Below, one piece after another: positions 10,401-21,611 of a stretch of 64,000 bases of DNA. A program made the position numbers and the translations under genes. Source of the DNA: Paragorgia papillata (lineage: Eukaryota; Cnidaria; Anthozoa; Scleralcyonacea; Coralliidae); the NCBI GenBank assembly GCA_035771165.1, contig JAWNZC010000352.1, positions 62,001 to 126,000 of the forward strand. Reading direction: 5' to 3'. The notes beneath the pieces are model-generated. The model did not search any database and had not been told where the DNA came from. It was given only the letters and a program-made list of their open reading frames with translations. How positions within the stretch are numbered: the stretch's first letter is position 1; each line of letters begins with the position of its first letter.

Positions 10401-12515
10401 GAACTCTTTTCTGTTGATAGTACTAACAGAGTGGAATTGGTCCAATGCTTCAACGGCTACGTCTGGTAGTTTTTCTATTAAAAGCGACAATGCTGAGTTT
10501 CCAGTGTTGTCATGGACACCCGCGGGGGCTCCGTGCTGAACAAGAAACTTGGAAGATTTAACACGATTCATTTCAGCAGCAACCTAAAAAAAGTTAAGTT
10601 TATGTCAAGCACTTTCAAGCCTGTATAGAAGAAACAAGCCTTCGGTGTTTAGTAATTAAACCCAATTCGCAAAGGTGAACATGTACAGCACATGCACGAA
10701 CTAATATACTGTAAAATCACAACCTATAATCAAAGAAAGCGGAACCAGGGGAGTTAGGGGGCTACATGGTGGCCTCTACCCTTTAATCAGTGGCAGTTTC
10801 ACCGGCTAGTCTCCCTACTTTCAAATTTCCCTTCGCAATTTGAAACAACAATTTCATACACTGTATCGTATCAAGCAATAAAAAACTACGAATCTCCAAT
10901 TGTGATTTTCAAAAAATAATATCATTGACTCTAACCTGGAGTGGTGTTCTATTTTTGCTGTCACGCGAGTCAACGTCTGCTCCGTAACCTAGCAACATCT
11001 TTAATGATTTGCAGGCATCGTTCTTTGCTGCGTAATGTATGGGCATTTGTCCTTCTCCGTCTGTCTTGATATTTACATTTGCGCCATTTTTCACCAGGAA
11101 TCTCACCATATCTGCATAATCAACTGCGGCTGCCACGTGAAGAGGCGAACGACCAAATTTATCTTGTTGATTGAGATTAGCACCTGAGGTTTTATTATAA
11201 AAATAAGTGAATGACTGAAGGAAGAAAGGGGGAAAAGAACAAATGAGGATAGAACGGAAAAAGGAAGAAATAAAGGAAGGGAGAAAGGAGGGAGGAAGGA
11301 ATGGAAGGGAGGAGGGGAGGAAGGAAGGAAGGAAGGAAGGAAGGAAGGAAGGAAGGAAGGAAGGAAGGAAGGAAGGAAGGAAGGAAGGAAGGAAGGAAGG
11401 AAGGAAGGAAGGAAGGAAGGAAGGAAGGAAGGAAGGAAGGAAGGAAGGAAGGAAGGAAGGAAGGAAGGAAGGAAGGAAGGAAGGAAGGAAGGAAGGAAGG
11501 AAGGAAGGAAGGAAGGAAGGAAGGAAGGAAGGAAGGAAGGAAGGAAGGAAGGAAGGAAGGAAGGAAGGAAGGAAGGAAGGAAGGAAGGAAGGAAGGAAAA
11601 ACGATTAACCTTACCATGTTCAATTAGAAAAGATGCTACATCTAAGTTCCAGGAACGAGCGACTTCGTGAAAAATTGTTTGACCGCTCTTGTCCGTGCTG
11701 TTGATGTCTGCACCATTTTGAATAAGCGACTTGACAAAATCAAAATCAAATGTATCTTCGTTGTTATTTGAATTTGCCAGCGATGCAAGGTAATGGATCA
11801 AAGCATGGTTCCTGACTTTTTGAGCTTCCTCAATGTCATTTCGGACGTCGTCATCAAGTTCACTTTCAAGAACGGCGTGCATTGGCTGGTTTGAACGATT
11901 ACGTCCTGAAAAAATAACCAGTAAAATCATTCGGTGTACGTGACAAGTCTTCTTAGACTCCAGCATTATATATATATATATATATATATATGATAATATA
12001 CGTAGAGAGTAGCCAAGACCAGAACGATGATCTCAAGAAGAAGGATCGAGCCATGGGATTCTTAGTCTGCTCTCTTAGATTATAATTTAGAGTAAAAAGC
12101 ATGGAGGCAGGCAACTTCTCTCTTATCCTTTATTTAAATACGTTTCGGCTTTCAGTCTTCTTCAGTTTAAATTGAAAAGCTATTTACAAGCCCTTTATAT
12201 CAGGAAAAGTATTTAAAAATTTAAAATATATATATATATACTATAAGTGGGCTTACCTCAAATGTTGATGGTCGCTACTGTCAGTTTCACGCTGGGCGAT
12301 CTTCAGGCGGCTCTCGCCTAGCGTGAAACTGACAGTTTCGCTCTATTTTTACGGTATTGAGCACTTTTCGACATCTGTTTCATGAAAATCATAGCATACC
12401 TACCTGGTAATTCCTTGAGAAGCATTTGTTCGTAAACTTTAGTAGTACTATTCACAGATGAGCGTCTTGAATCATAAGGACTCTTCCTTCCTGGCATATC
12501 GTTATTGTTCATCAT
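7465..12515 (-). CDS. TRPV-like ankyrin-repeat cation channel, paralog A
   Basis: Five coding exons join in phase: 12515-12404, 11905-11615, 11183-10936, 10583-10061 and 9590-7465, giving 1,099 residues. The N-terminus (MMNNNDMPGRK) precedes YEQMLLKELPG, then about six ankyrin repeats across exons 2-4. HPVMQRLILVKWQKFG is the pre-S1 segment. S1-S2 are in exon 4; S3-S6 are in exon 5 after CHPRWPQEE. The pore loop reads FSMVVVNDHDFE. S6 (LNLLIALLSDTF) runs into QRAKTILILEK, which resembles TRPV post-S6 sequence. A coiled coil with ERFGKQYG follows, then a long Arg/Ser-rich tail with SRGE repeats. It should sit in a membrane as a tetrameric cation channel (family knowledge). A possible acceptor (TATATTTCAG) just upstream of the ATG suggests a spliced 5' UTR. 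The channel call is firm; the TRP subfamily is not. Confidence 0.88.
8003..8090 (-). repeat. Coding 12-bp repeat (SRGE) in the tail of channel A
   Basis: About seven 12-bp units encode SRGE/SRGK in the last exon of gene A, with degenerate units continuing to about 8165. The frame is kept because 12 is a multiple of three. The result is a charged Arg/Ser/Glu stretch in the cytoplasmic tail. Confidence 0.85.
9745..9940. mobile_element. Foldback MITE (TCCACGATCGGAAAT ends)
   Basis: Ends TCCACGATCGGAAAT and ATTTCCGATCGTGGA are complements. The left ~115 bp recur at 54914-55035, upstream of gene E. It lies in intron 4 of channel A and has no coding capacity. Confidence 0.75.
11314..11598 (+). repeat. 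(GGAA)n microsatellite in intron 2 of channel A
   Basis: About 71 uninterrupted GGAA units make up most of the 431-bp intron between ankyrin exons 2 and 3. The tract ends 16 bp from the exon 2 donor. It creates open frames on both strands (for example SFLP repeats) that are not genes. Confidence 0.97.
12131..12173 (-). ncRNA. Hammerhead-ribozyme-like motif in intron 1 of channel A
   Basis: Read on the minus strand: ATTTAAA, then CTGAAGA, one extra A, a short stem (GRCT..AGCC), GAAAC, GTA, then TTTAAAT. The outer arms give a 7-bp stem I. CTGANGA and GAAA are the hammerhead core. The extra nucleotide after CTGAAGA and a two-pair stem III depart from the canonical form, so activity is uncertain. 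Confidence 0.35.
12277..12336. repeat. 60-bp palindrome in intron 1 of channel A
   Basis: Arms beginning ACTGTCAGTTTCACGCT pair almost perfectly around a short GATCTTCAGGCGG centre. It lies 67 bp downstream of the exon 1 donor of gene A. It is probably the core of a foldback element. Confidence 0.7.
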
Positions 12516-13162
12516 GACTAACTCGCTGAAATATACAATATAATAATAAAAATAACACCGAATGGTTTTCCGTGTAGGATAATGTGATCCAAACACGGGA
12601 TGTTGAGAGATTATTTGAGAAAAAAATGATTGAAAAAAATTCATGACAAGGCAGAACCGAGGTCATTATTTTATTCGCCTTAATCTTAGCTTTTGTTCTC
12701 CTTAATCTTGTACCAAGTACAGTTGCCATGGCAGCGACAGACTTAGTTACTCTAACACGCTTAGGGGTCGTTCATGAGGCGAGCTATAGCCCGGTTACCG
12801 GCCTGATTTTATGTCACGAAAATCTTATTACGACTATTTGAGAAATGCAAAATCACATAACGAAGCAAAATTGGGTTTGTTTTTCTGTAGGTATAGCACA
12901 CGGAGTATTATAATTCCTTTTTGTAGTCAAAGAAAAATTTTCGTGATATAAAATCAGCCCCTGCAGTAACCTGGCCAGCCCGGCTCACATGTACAGCCCA
13001 TTAGTTAGCTTAATTCAGTAATAATAATTAACAGCACAACAAAGGTTTAGAAAAGACAAAGGCAAACATATGTGCAAACCCATGACTAACATAAATTCAG
13101 GTTAACTGCTAGACAATATGTTCCTGGCGATCCGTCGATAAAGTTACGTGTCCGCGCGTGTA

Positions 13163-13304
13163 CACTTAGGCTATGTGCACATGGTGACGTTTCCAAGCGT
13201 TTTCGTATTGTTTCAAGTAATGAGCTGATTGTTCTCGATTCCCTTGAGAACAGTAAACAATACGGAAACGCTCGGAAACGTTACCGCGTACATAGCCTTA
13301 GACA
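13163..13304. mobile_element. 142-bp foldback element upstream of channel A
   Basis: Arms of about 50 bp (CTAAGGCTATGTGCACATGG on one side and its near-complement ending CATAGCCTTAG) surround a short loop. ACACTT flanks both sides loosely, so the target duplication is uncertain. Confidence 0.65.
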
Positions 13305-13999
13305 CTTGTACTCCGTAAGCAAAAATTTTACTTACCTTCAAAATGACTTGCCAATTATGGTCGCAGTTAACCCTGTTAATGATTCCAATTGTATAGTCAC
13401 GACGTTTTCAAAACATAGTTTGTAGTCTTGATTGCAACGGCTAAAAATCAAATGGAAAGAATTGTGATGTAGAAATATAATATAGAAATGTGATATAGAA
13501 ATCCTTTCGGGATTTCAAAGTCTTGTTTTGTTGAGTTTTGATATATCTGTGCATGGCTCCCTAGTTCTTATATTGCTCAGCTCGTTATACTCCACTGAAC
13601 TTGTTTTACTGTATATAAATTATTTTGTCTTTCAAAGAGTTAAACACTAATGAGGGAACATATAGTCAACTCAACTTTAGACATGCAGAGAATAGAACTC
13701 GGTATGATTAAACCCCAAAAAGTGAATATATATATACTTGCTACGTAGCACTAGTATATATATATATAATCAGACACTTCGTTGACTATAGGTGTAATGA
13801 ATAGGCAGAAAGAAACACTAGTCCCATACTAGAATCAGACCCTAATCATGCTGCGTTAACCTGGGGCAATATAAAGGGAAACTGCTGTGTGGGAAGTGGG
13901 TTACTTGAAGTGATAGTGCTGAACTGACAATATTTTTGATAGTAAAATACACTGACGTTAATTTCAAGCCAAATTCCCTTGATAGACTATACCGTGGAT

Positions 14000-14194
14000 G
14001 AATAGAGTTTAAGATCAAATGATGAAATGAGGCCAAAAGCTACTGTGTAAAAGTATTAAAGATATTAATTATATGGTTAAGCTTTCGTCGTGCTACGACA
14101 TCGTCAGTGCACGACGAAAGCTTAACCATATAATAAATATCTTTAATATTTTTACACAGTAGCTTTTGGCCTCATTTCATCTTAAACTCTATTC
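14000..14194. repeat. 195-bp near-perfect foldback
   Basis: Two ~95-bp arms (from GAATAGAGTTTAAG) are complementary with few mismatches and meet at a short centre. The centre, read on the minus strand, contains CTGACGA, a 5-bp stem and GAAAG. This is again a hammerhead-like arrangement with one extra nucleotide. Confidence 0.75.
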
Positions 14195-15102
14195 AACTCA
14201 ACATGCTACTGAAGGAAAACTTCATCTATTATCCCGTAGATATTTATTCGTCTCAAAACGTCATCTAAAATGCTGGTAGTTCACATTATATTAACAATGT
14301 TCTGATCTAATCATGTTCCAGGTTCAATATATTTCCGTTAGACCTTGAGTTGAGATTCGTACACGGAAGTTTCATTTCTAAGGCAAAATGTCAGCTAACA
14401 TGGTATATGTAATTGCGCTCGCTCTAATCTGAAATATAATTTAGAGTTTATAGGCTTACAAAACTTAGATTAATCGTCGGATTGAGAGATGCACGAAAAA
14501 AAATTACATCAATTATTGTGTTTAGTAAACCCCTTTTCCCAGTCTTAGTGTGATTAAAGAAGCTATAATTGTTATCTACTAACACCATTATAAAGCTGAT
14601 TTGTTTAAGATAGATCGTATCTGATATCTACTCGAACTTACCTGAAAGTACCGTGATCTTCCTGTCCAACTAGTGGCATGTGTTTGTTCCATAATATGCA
14701 TACCATGCTAATTAATATTGACTGCATTTGGATAATGATGGTGTATTGTCCAACGATGGAAATGGAAGAAAGGAGGGGAAAGGCCAGGAGTTGGAAGGGA
14801 GAGAGGCGGGGGGTGGGGGAGGGTAGGCGAAATCTGAACCTAATTGGGGGTGGTATATCATAGTTACGTACATAGTAAAATTAACAAATAAATTCCCAAC
14901 GCAGTCAGGTGAAGAATCAGACATAGTTTAACGCTACTCTGGCTTAAAAAGTTGCTGTTCATGACCTAACGTTTCGACACTCCAATCTTGTGTCTTCATC
15001 AGGGGCGATCGTTGTGAATATTTATACTCTCATATTTATACTCTTAATTTTCACATTTTCACGTAATATAAATATTAAATATTATTATTATTATCTCGGA
15101 GG

Positions 15103-15175
15103 TCCAAACGGGACTCAAACCCACAACCTTCTTAATGCTATAGACACTCTATTACTCCACTGAACTGCAATTATA
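15103..15175 (-). repeat. tRNA-derived SINE head (antisense)
   Basis: On the minus strand a GTGGAGTAATAGAGTG block resembles a tRNA A box and GGTTTGAGTCCCG is a good B box, about 35 bp apart. No stable cloverleaf is evident, so a SINE head fits better than a gene. Confidence 0.5.
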
Positions 15176-15289
15176 TACTAACAAGTAATACAAACAAACA
15201 TTGAAGTAGAAACCTAACACTTAGCAACTTGTAGCCCAACAAGTATACTTGTGACAGGTATATATCAATACCGCAAAGAACCTCAGTCT

Positions 15290-15365
15290 GCCATCTGAGT
15301 TAATGGATCATGCATTGGTTAGAGTGTATGTCTTAGTATTCGAAGGGTTGTGTGTTCGAGGTCTG
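15290..15365 (+). repeat. tRNA-like SINE head (sense), degenerate
   Basis: A TTGGTTAGAGTGTATG A-box-like block is followed by GTGTGTTCGAGGTC, a weak B box. It faces the antisense tRNA-like block at 15103-15175 and is of the same general type but more decayed. Confidence 0.35.
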
Positions 15366-15722
15366 TGAAACTTAGTGTTTTCTGAGCTGATAATATACAA
15401 AACTATAATATACAAAAAATAATTAGATTAACTTAACAAAACAAAGTATATATACAAGCAAGAATAGTAGAAAAAACCCAACTTATCTTATCTCAACTCA
15501 AAAACATATTTCTTTTTTGATGCTATTTTATAAAAGTATACTAAGGTGTCAGTCGCTAATGGTTAAATTCTGGTATTTGAAATGCTCCTAATAATTTAAA
15601 ATAAACGCTAAATGCACTCTTCTCAGCCAGACTGTTCTTTTTCACGCTTTTTCTCGTTTTCTTAATAGTAACCTGTCATGTGTTTTAACGACTCTGTAAG
15701 CCAGGACGTTTATACAAAGGGC

Positions 15723-18700
15723 TTACAGGGAAATGCTCAAAGTGGTCGAACCTTTTCTGTCAAGATAGACAAAACGTTGAGTAATAACCTGTGGAAAATT
15801 AGGGCACGGAAAAGTTATTGTGCTGTTTCGGCGTAGAGTGTTTCGACGTAAAATTGAAAGATTTCGTACACTGTCTCTTCTTCTACTACGGAGTTCACTT
15901 CTTTCATAGTTTGAACAACTCGGCCTAGAATCGTAAACTTCACTGTCTTCAAAAGCATTATTATCTAAAACATCACTACAAAATCTTGTTCTCTTGCTTG
16001 CCCTGCGCCTGCATCCTCCGTCCGCGTTATTAGGTTGGTCACTTGTATTAGGTGTTAGAATTGAACCTCTTTGTTCCTTCGTTTCGACTTTCTCTTTAAT
16101 CTCCTCGTCCCCTTCGTCTTCCGATACTGTATCAAGGTCAAAACACTCGAAAACATCTGGTCTTACTGACACAGCAGAGTGAACGCTGTATCTTCGACTA
16201 TAAAGCATATTTTGACGGAATTGTTGGAAAGGTTCTCTTTCTGGTTCTTTTTGTTCCATTAAAATTGCATTCATCTTGTTCATTTTAATCATCATTTCTT
16301 GATTTTGTTTCATAACTTGACTGACCATAGATTTGATTGCTGTCACGTCGATCTGTTTACCACCTTCGCCTTGGACTGGTGCGCTATCAAAACAACATTG
16401 AATGAACTATATTGTTAAATGACCAAAATTTATTTTTTATATCTATGGATTATTGGCTCGTGTTACCAGAGTGAAAATACTCTTAGTATTTAGGCAAATT
16501 TTTATCCAAAAAATAACTAATTTGACAATAAAATAAGGGCTACCTAGATTTTAGTGGTTGTGCTGGTTATGGTGATAGTTATAGTGGTGCATGGTGGTTG
16601 GTGATGGTAGTATAGAGGTTGTGCTGTTAGTAGTAGTAGTAGTAGTGGTGGTAGCGGTGGTAGTAGTGGTGGTGGTGGTAGTGGTGGTGGTAGTGGTGGT
16701 GGTGGTAGTGGTGGTGGTAGTAGTGGTGGTGGTAGTGGTAGTAGTGGTGGTGGTAGTAGTGGTGGTGGTAGTAGTGGTGGTGGTGGTAGTAGTGGTGGTG
16801 ATAGTAGTGGTGGTAATAGTGGTGGTGATAGTAGTGGCGGTAGTAGTGGTGGTAGCGGTGGTAGTAGTGGTGGTGGTAGTAGTGGTGGTGGTAGTAGTGG
16901 TGGTGGTAGTAGTGGTGGTGGTAGTAGTGGTGGTGGTAGTAGTGGTGGTGGTAGTAGTGGTGGTGATAGTAGTGGTGGTGATAGTAGTGGTGGTAATAGT
17001 GGTGGTGATAGTAGTGGTAGTAGTGGTGGTAGTGGTAGCGGTAGTGGTAGTGGCAGTGGTAGTAGTAGTAGTGGTAGTGGTGGTGGTAGTAGTGGTGGTG
17101 GTAATAGTGGTAGTGGTAGTAGTGGTGGTGGTAGTAGTGGTGGTGGTAGTAGTGGTGGTGATAGTAGTGGTGGTAATAATAGTGGTGGTGATAGTAGTGG
17201 TGGTGGTAGTACTGGTGATAGTGGTAGTAGTGGTGGTGGTGGTGGTGGTAGTGGTGGTAGTAGTTGTGCAAATGAGGTATTCAAAGAATATAACAAACAT
17301 TTTTCCCCCGGGAGCAATATATTTTGCAAGGTATAAAATTCTAAAATTTTCAAGGTACCTTTTTCCTTGTATTTCCTTCTTCATCTGTTTCATTTCTCGT
17401 AATAGTTGAACCATATTATGACAATTATCTTTATCCTCTTTCCTTTCACTTTCATGATCCAAAGGAATCACCTGAGGACTACAATTATCCCTCATATACT
17501 TATAATACTTTCTCTTAGACACTCGCCTTTCAATGACCAATATACTCTGAGCTCGCTGCATCAGTGCGTTGGCTAACGCGTTGCTATAGAGACGAGTAAA
17601 CGTGTCCGAAAGTAAAGCGATGAGAAGATTGACGACAACAATAGCCGTACCGATAATAAAAGTAGAGCACAGCAGCCGAGCCATAAATGGATCCTCTACA
17701 AGGAGATCATCAAACGGAAAATCAATTCCAAGCACCATACAATGCATGTTATAGAATAGTTCAAATATATTACTATAGCCTTTCACTGGTTTGGGAGAAT
17801 TCGGACCAAATGTCACCCAAAACGCGCATGCGTACGGAATAAATAGAATTGCAAACAGAAAACCGCACTTTATTACATCCTTCAAAATGTGCGCAAAGAT
17901 GACGACGATTGGCCCGGTGGACTGGAACGGTCTGGCATATTTGGCGATGCGTATCCATAGTGTGAGTAAGAGACCAAAAAGGATACCGCTATGGACTTTA
18001 TAGATGGATATAGTGTTGTGTTTGAGGAAGATAATATGGCTGACTATAGTTGCAATGACCAAAATCAGAGCAAGCAAGTCTACATAACACCAACCATCTT
18101 CCATTGGTAAATGCGACTGATTGCGGACTGCTTTGACTTCATCTGACAAGTACCGCCATTCTTCTGGACAACGGGGATGACAATACGCTAGATCTTCTTC
18201 CAGAGCGCTTGCTCGCCATTCAATCCAATCTTTCTGTTGACGACGAACAAAAAGTGTATCTAGAAAAATATAAAGAGCAGTTGCGGAACGGTGATGAAGT
18301 AATTACAAGGCCCTAGCTCAGGCCACGTTTACACTTTTACGGTACGGTGGTCGTCCGGATTGGGGTGAGCGTTCCGTATAGCAAAAAATCGTCTCAGGTT
18401 TACACTATGACGGTGCGGTAAATTTACCATAGCCTAGTGATTTGCATCTGGAGTGCTAAGCGTAGCGACTACGTACGGAAAACCACTCTGGAAGTGTAAA
18501 AACACAACAAAGAAAGGTCGGTATTGATTTGGAAGTCTTGCCCTACCGTAATAGACCACTTTTAAAATGGCCACCACTTTAAATATTCTTTTATGTGCAT
18601 CTAAATATTAAGCCTTTCTGGCCTCGTTACGAAGCTAAGATTCTTTTGAATTACAGTCACACAAACGAGGCCAGAAAGGCTTATTATAATGCACACAAAA

Positions 18701-21611
18701 TAATCGTATGAACATTAAGGAGTTGGTTATCCACCATACCGCGATATATGCAACAGTTTACTAAGTAATATTCAAAGTGATAAGATTCTTAGATTTAAAC
18801 ATTTCTAACTATAATGAATAATAATTTCAGTACTATTAGTTTTCGTGATCATTTGTATACCCATTAAATTGCTTTGTAAATATATTTATGGAAACTTTTT
18901 AGAATAATTTTAATATGTTGTAAAGTATTTTAAATACGCAATTCAACCCTTGGCTGCTATGTATTTTTTAATTAAATCATCATCATCATTATCAATATTT
19001 AAATTAATCGCCATTATGAAAGTGGTCTATAGTGTAAACGGGGCCTCAACCCCCCGAGATAACCCAGTCTCGTGTGAAGAGGCCCTCAGTCATGTTTATT
19101 TCACCTGAAATATGTTTCTTTATCTCTTTTCCAGTTATAATTATAATGGCAATGACAATGGCCAGTCTCCATCCTTTAGGATTAAGTGGAAGATATATGT
19201 CTTGAGATCTGTACGACAAGACAAGACTTAGGATTGTCCAAAGTAACACGTAGACAAGATTCAACATCAGATCACTTATCGCGCTATATTTGCCATAGCA
19301 GTCCCACTTGACGGCGATAAGCCGCTGGACAACTGGATGCATAAGAATCGAAAACCGACGATTTTGGACGGCGATTTCAAGCGGGGTGTGAGCAGCGGAT
19401 GCTCCGTCCTTATTTAGTCTTGGACCTTCTAGGTTATTTAGAGAAAAGAATTCTTTCCGGTTGACGCAATCGACGGAGTGTAGCTGGTTGAGGGCCATTA
19501 GAGCAACATCAGGTAGTTTTTCAGTAAGAAGTGTCAATGCTGAGTTGCCATCGTCATCATAAATGGCAGCTGAAGCTCCTTCGTTGATTAGTAGCTCCGC
19601 AATTTTAGCACGATTCATTTCCGCAGCAACCTAAGAATGAAATGTTACGTTTAGCTGTCGGGAAAATACGGTGAGGCGACCAGAGAACGCCCTGGGTACG
19701 AGGTTTCAAAATGGCGGCCACAATTTATGGAAAAATTCCTCAATAAAGAACTATGGTAAGAATTTATAATAGTAATAAGACCGAAAATTCTAAAAGTTTT
19801 ATTTTCTTAAAAATCGTGATGAAAATTTAGTAAAAGGCTTGTTTTAGCTCGTTTTAGATTCGTCTTCTAGCTCGTTTTTCCCCTCTAATGGCGGCCGTCA
19901 ATATCTCTCGCATTTTTGACCACAATGCACCCTCTAGTCTTATATATTATCCCTATATGAAGCGCACTGTGAAAGGCAGACATAGTATTTTACTCTTACC
20001 GGGTCTTTGGCGCTTTGGCGCGCTAAACTCACCGAAAAATCTTCCGGTATCGAAAAAAAAATCCCGCCAAAATCCAGTCTTGGGCGTTTTCTCTTCCCGA
20101 TCTTCTCACAAACGTTTCAGGGAACGAGGTTGGAAAGAATAGACAAAAAAACAAACTGGTATTACTTCAAGAAACATTAACAAACCTGTAATGGCGTTCT
20201 TTTCTTACTATCCAGTGAATTGATGTCAGCTCCATACGCCAACAAAGTATTCAGAGTTTCACAAGAATCGTTTTTAGCAGCAAAATGAATTGGTCGTTGT
20301 TCTTGGTCAGCGGTCTTTATGTTTAAATTAGCGCCATTTTGAAGAAGAAATTCCACCATATCAACATAATTTAAAGCAGTAGCTTCGTGCAATGGCGAAC
20401 GTCCCAAACAATCTTGAGCGTCTATGTTGGCTCCTATAAGAGTAGTACACAGAAAAATTACTCATTATTTTGACGGATAATACAGACAACAAGTCAAATC
20501 CCTTGAAATAGACATAACACAACTAAAATATCAAAATTGTCACACTCACGGACTCACCATGATCTAGTAAAAATCTAGCAACATCAATGCTCCAAAATTT
20601 TGCTACTATATGAAAAGCTGATTGTCCAATGATGTCACAGTTATTAATAACTGCTCCGTTTTCTAGCAAGTATTCGACAAAAGCAAAATCAAATGATTCA
20701 ATAGAGCTCTTGTTTTTAGCAAGTGTCGTCAAATATTGAATCAATGCATATTCACTTGCACGATCAGATAACCTCCTGTCAGTGGCTGGTGATCTTTCTC
20801 GTTTCTTACTATCACGTTTGATTTCTGTTAAGAAAAATGTGAGAGGTGTGAGACGATGTACTTGGTCTGAAGTATGGTCTGAAGTTGAAAAAAAATTCTT
20901 GTTAAAAATTTAGAATTTGATTGGGTAAGAGCTTCGGTTATATATGTGTTGGTGTTAGGGTCTTGTGTGGGTGTTAGGGTTGTGTGAGTATGGTGGGTGT
21001 TGTTGTCAGTCTATTGTTATCGATATCGTTTTTTGGTTTGAAGCCCTTGTTGTCCGACCACTACACTAACCTAGATTATGTATATATATTAACACCTAAT
21101 AACATCAATAACATGATTATACATATATATTTATACATATACATTTAATAATTGTTCTACATATATTATAATCTAAAATGTTACATGCAATGCTATATTG
21201 CTCGATTGCACGTTACGGCGGCCATGTTGGTTGGTTGGTAGGTACAAAATAATATTATATTAGATGCTATTTACCTAAACCAACCAACATGTCCGCTGTG
21301 TCTTTATCCTCTAATCTCAGGGGATTGATTGCAACCCTCCAATAAATCGTTTTCGCTCACGTGATCGGTGGCCCCGTTGGGGGTGGTGAAACAATACAAA
21401 ATATTTGAATAAGAATAGAGTTAAATGCCCATACGATAAAGCTTAAGATTGTGCACCAACATGGCCGCCATTTCATTGTTTCTGTGCACCAATATGGCCG
21501 CCGTGACGTCAGATGAAAACCAAGCATATGATATTTTTTCTCACCTTCCATGTTAACCTCTTGTTCTTCAGAGGAACTTGTTGGTTTGTTTTCTTCATTA
21601 TTCAACTCCAT
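15723..21611 (-). CDS. TRPV-like ankyrin-repeat cation channel, paralog B
   Basis: Six exons join in phase: 21611-21545, 20824-20558, 20433-20186, 19630-19105, 18259-17359 and 16383-15723, giving 889 residues. Exon 1 encodes only MELNNEENKPT...NME. The YEEMLL..PG box of paralogs A, C, D and E is missing. Ankyrin repeats, HPVVQRLIAVKWDCYG before S1, and S1-S6 follow. The pore loop is distinctive (CMVLGIDFPFDD). S6 leads to QRAQSILVIER. The ERFG coiled-coil motif of the other paralogs is absent. Intron 5 splits this region, and the last exon gives a Met/Lys-rich helix (QVMKQNQEMMIKMNKMN) and a basic, Ser-rich tail. The final intron (975 bp) is two-thirds microsatellite and is open in the gene's frame if retained. 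B is the most divergent A-C member but has no break that would mark a pseudogene. Confidence 0.85.
16617..17266 (+). repeat. GGT/AGT trinucleotide tract in intron 5 of channel B
   Basis: About 650 bp of GGTAGT/GGTGGT triplets with rare GAT and GCG variants. It is open in several frames of both strands, giving poly-Thr, poly-Val or Leu/Pro strings. Exon 5 reads through the donor into the poly-Thr frame without a stop. In-phase splicing to exon 6 shows it is normally intronic. Confidence 0.95.
18609..18683. repeat. 75-bp hairpin repeat in intron 4 of channel B
   Basis: Twenty-base arms (TAAGCCTTTCTGGCCTCGTT and its complement) flank a 34-bp loop. It is embedded in a larger region (about 18317-19048) whose ends, GGCCACGTTTACAC and GTGTAAACGGGGCC, look like DNA-transposon termini. 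Confidence 0.6.
21345..21523. mobile_element. Second copy of the 170-bp foldback MITE
   Basis: It is the reverse-orientation relative of 4995-5164, with the same GGCGGCCAT and GGTGGTGAAAC blocks. The outer TATAGAG termini are lost. It lies in intron 1 of channel B, 22 bp from the exon 1 donor. Confidence 0.7.

Larger units (their letters stand above)
12516..15722. other. Intergenic region between channels A and B
   Basis: This is upstream of gene A and downstream of gene B. I see no coding exon here. It holds a possible 5' UTR splice acceptor of gene A near 12526, foldbacks at 13163-13304 and 14000-14194, TA tracts near 13725-13770, a purine-rich stretch at 14758-14830, a hammerhead-like motif at 14961-15010 and two tRNA-like SINE heads at 15103-15365. 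Confidence 0.6.

Noticed and set aside
11195..11627. SFLP and EGRK repeat ORFs
   Set aside because: They are products of a (GGAA)n array within an intron. Tetranucleotide repeats without a stop are open in all frames.
16544..17409. Long poly-Val, poly-Thr, His/Tyr and Leu/Pro ORFs on both strands
   Set aside because: All follow a trinucleotide microsatellite inside intron 5 of channel B. Splicing from 17359 to 16383 restores phase and coding content.
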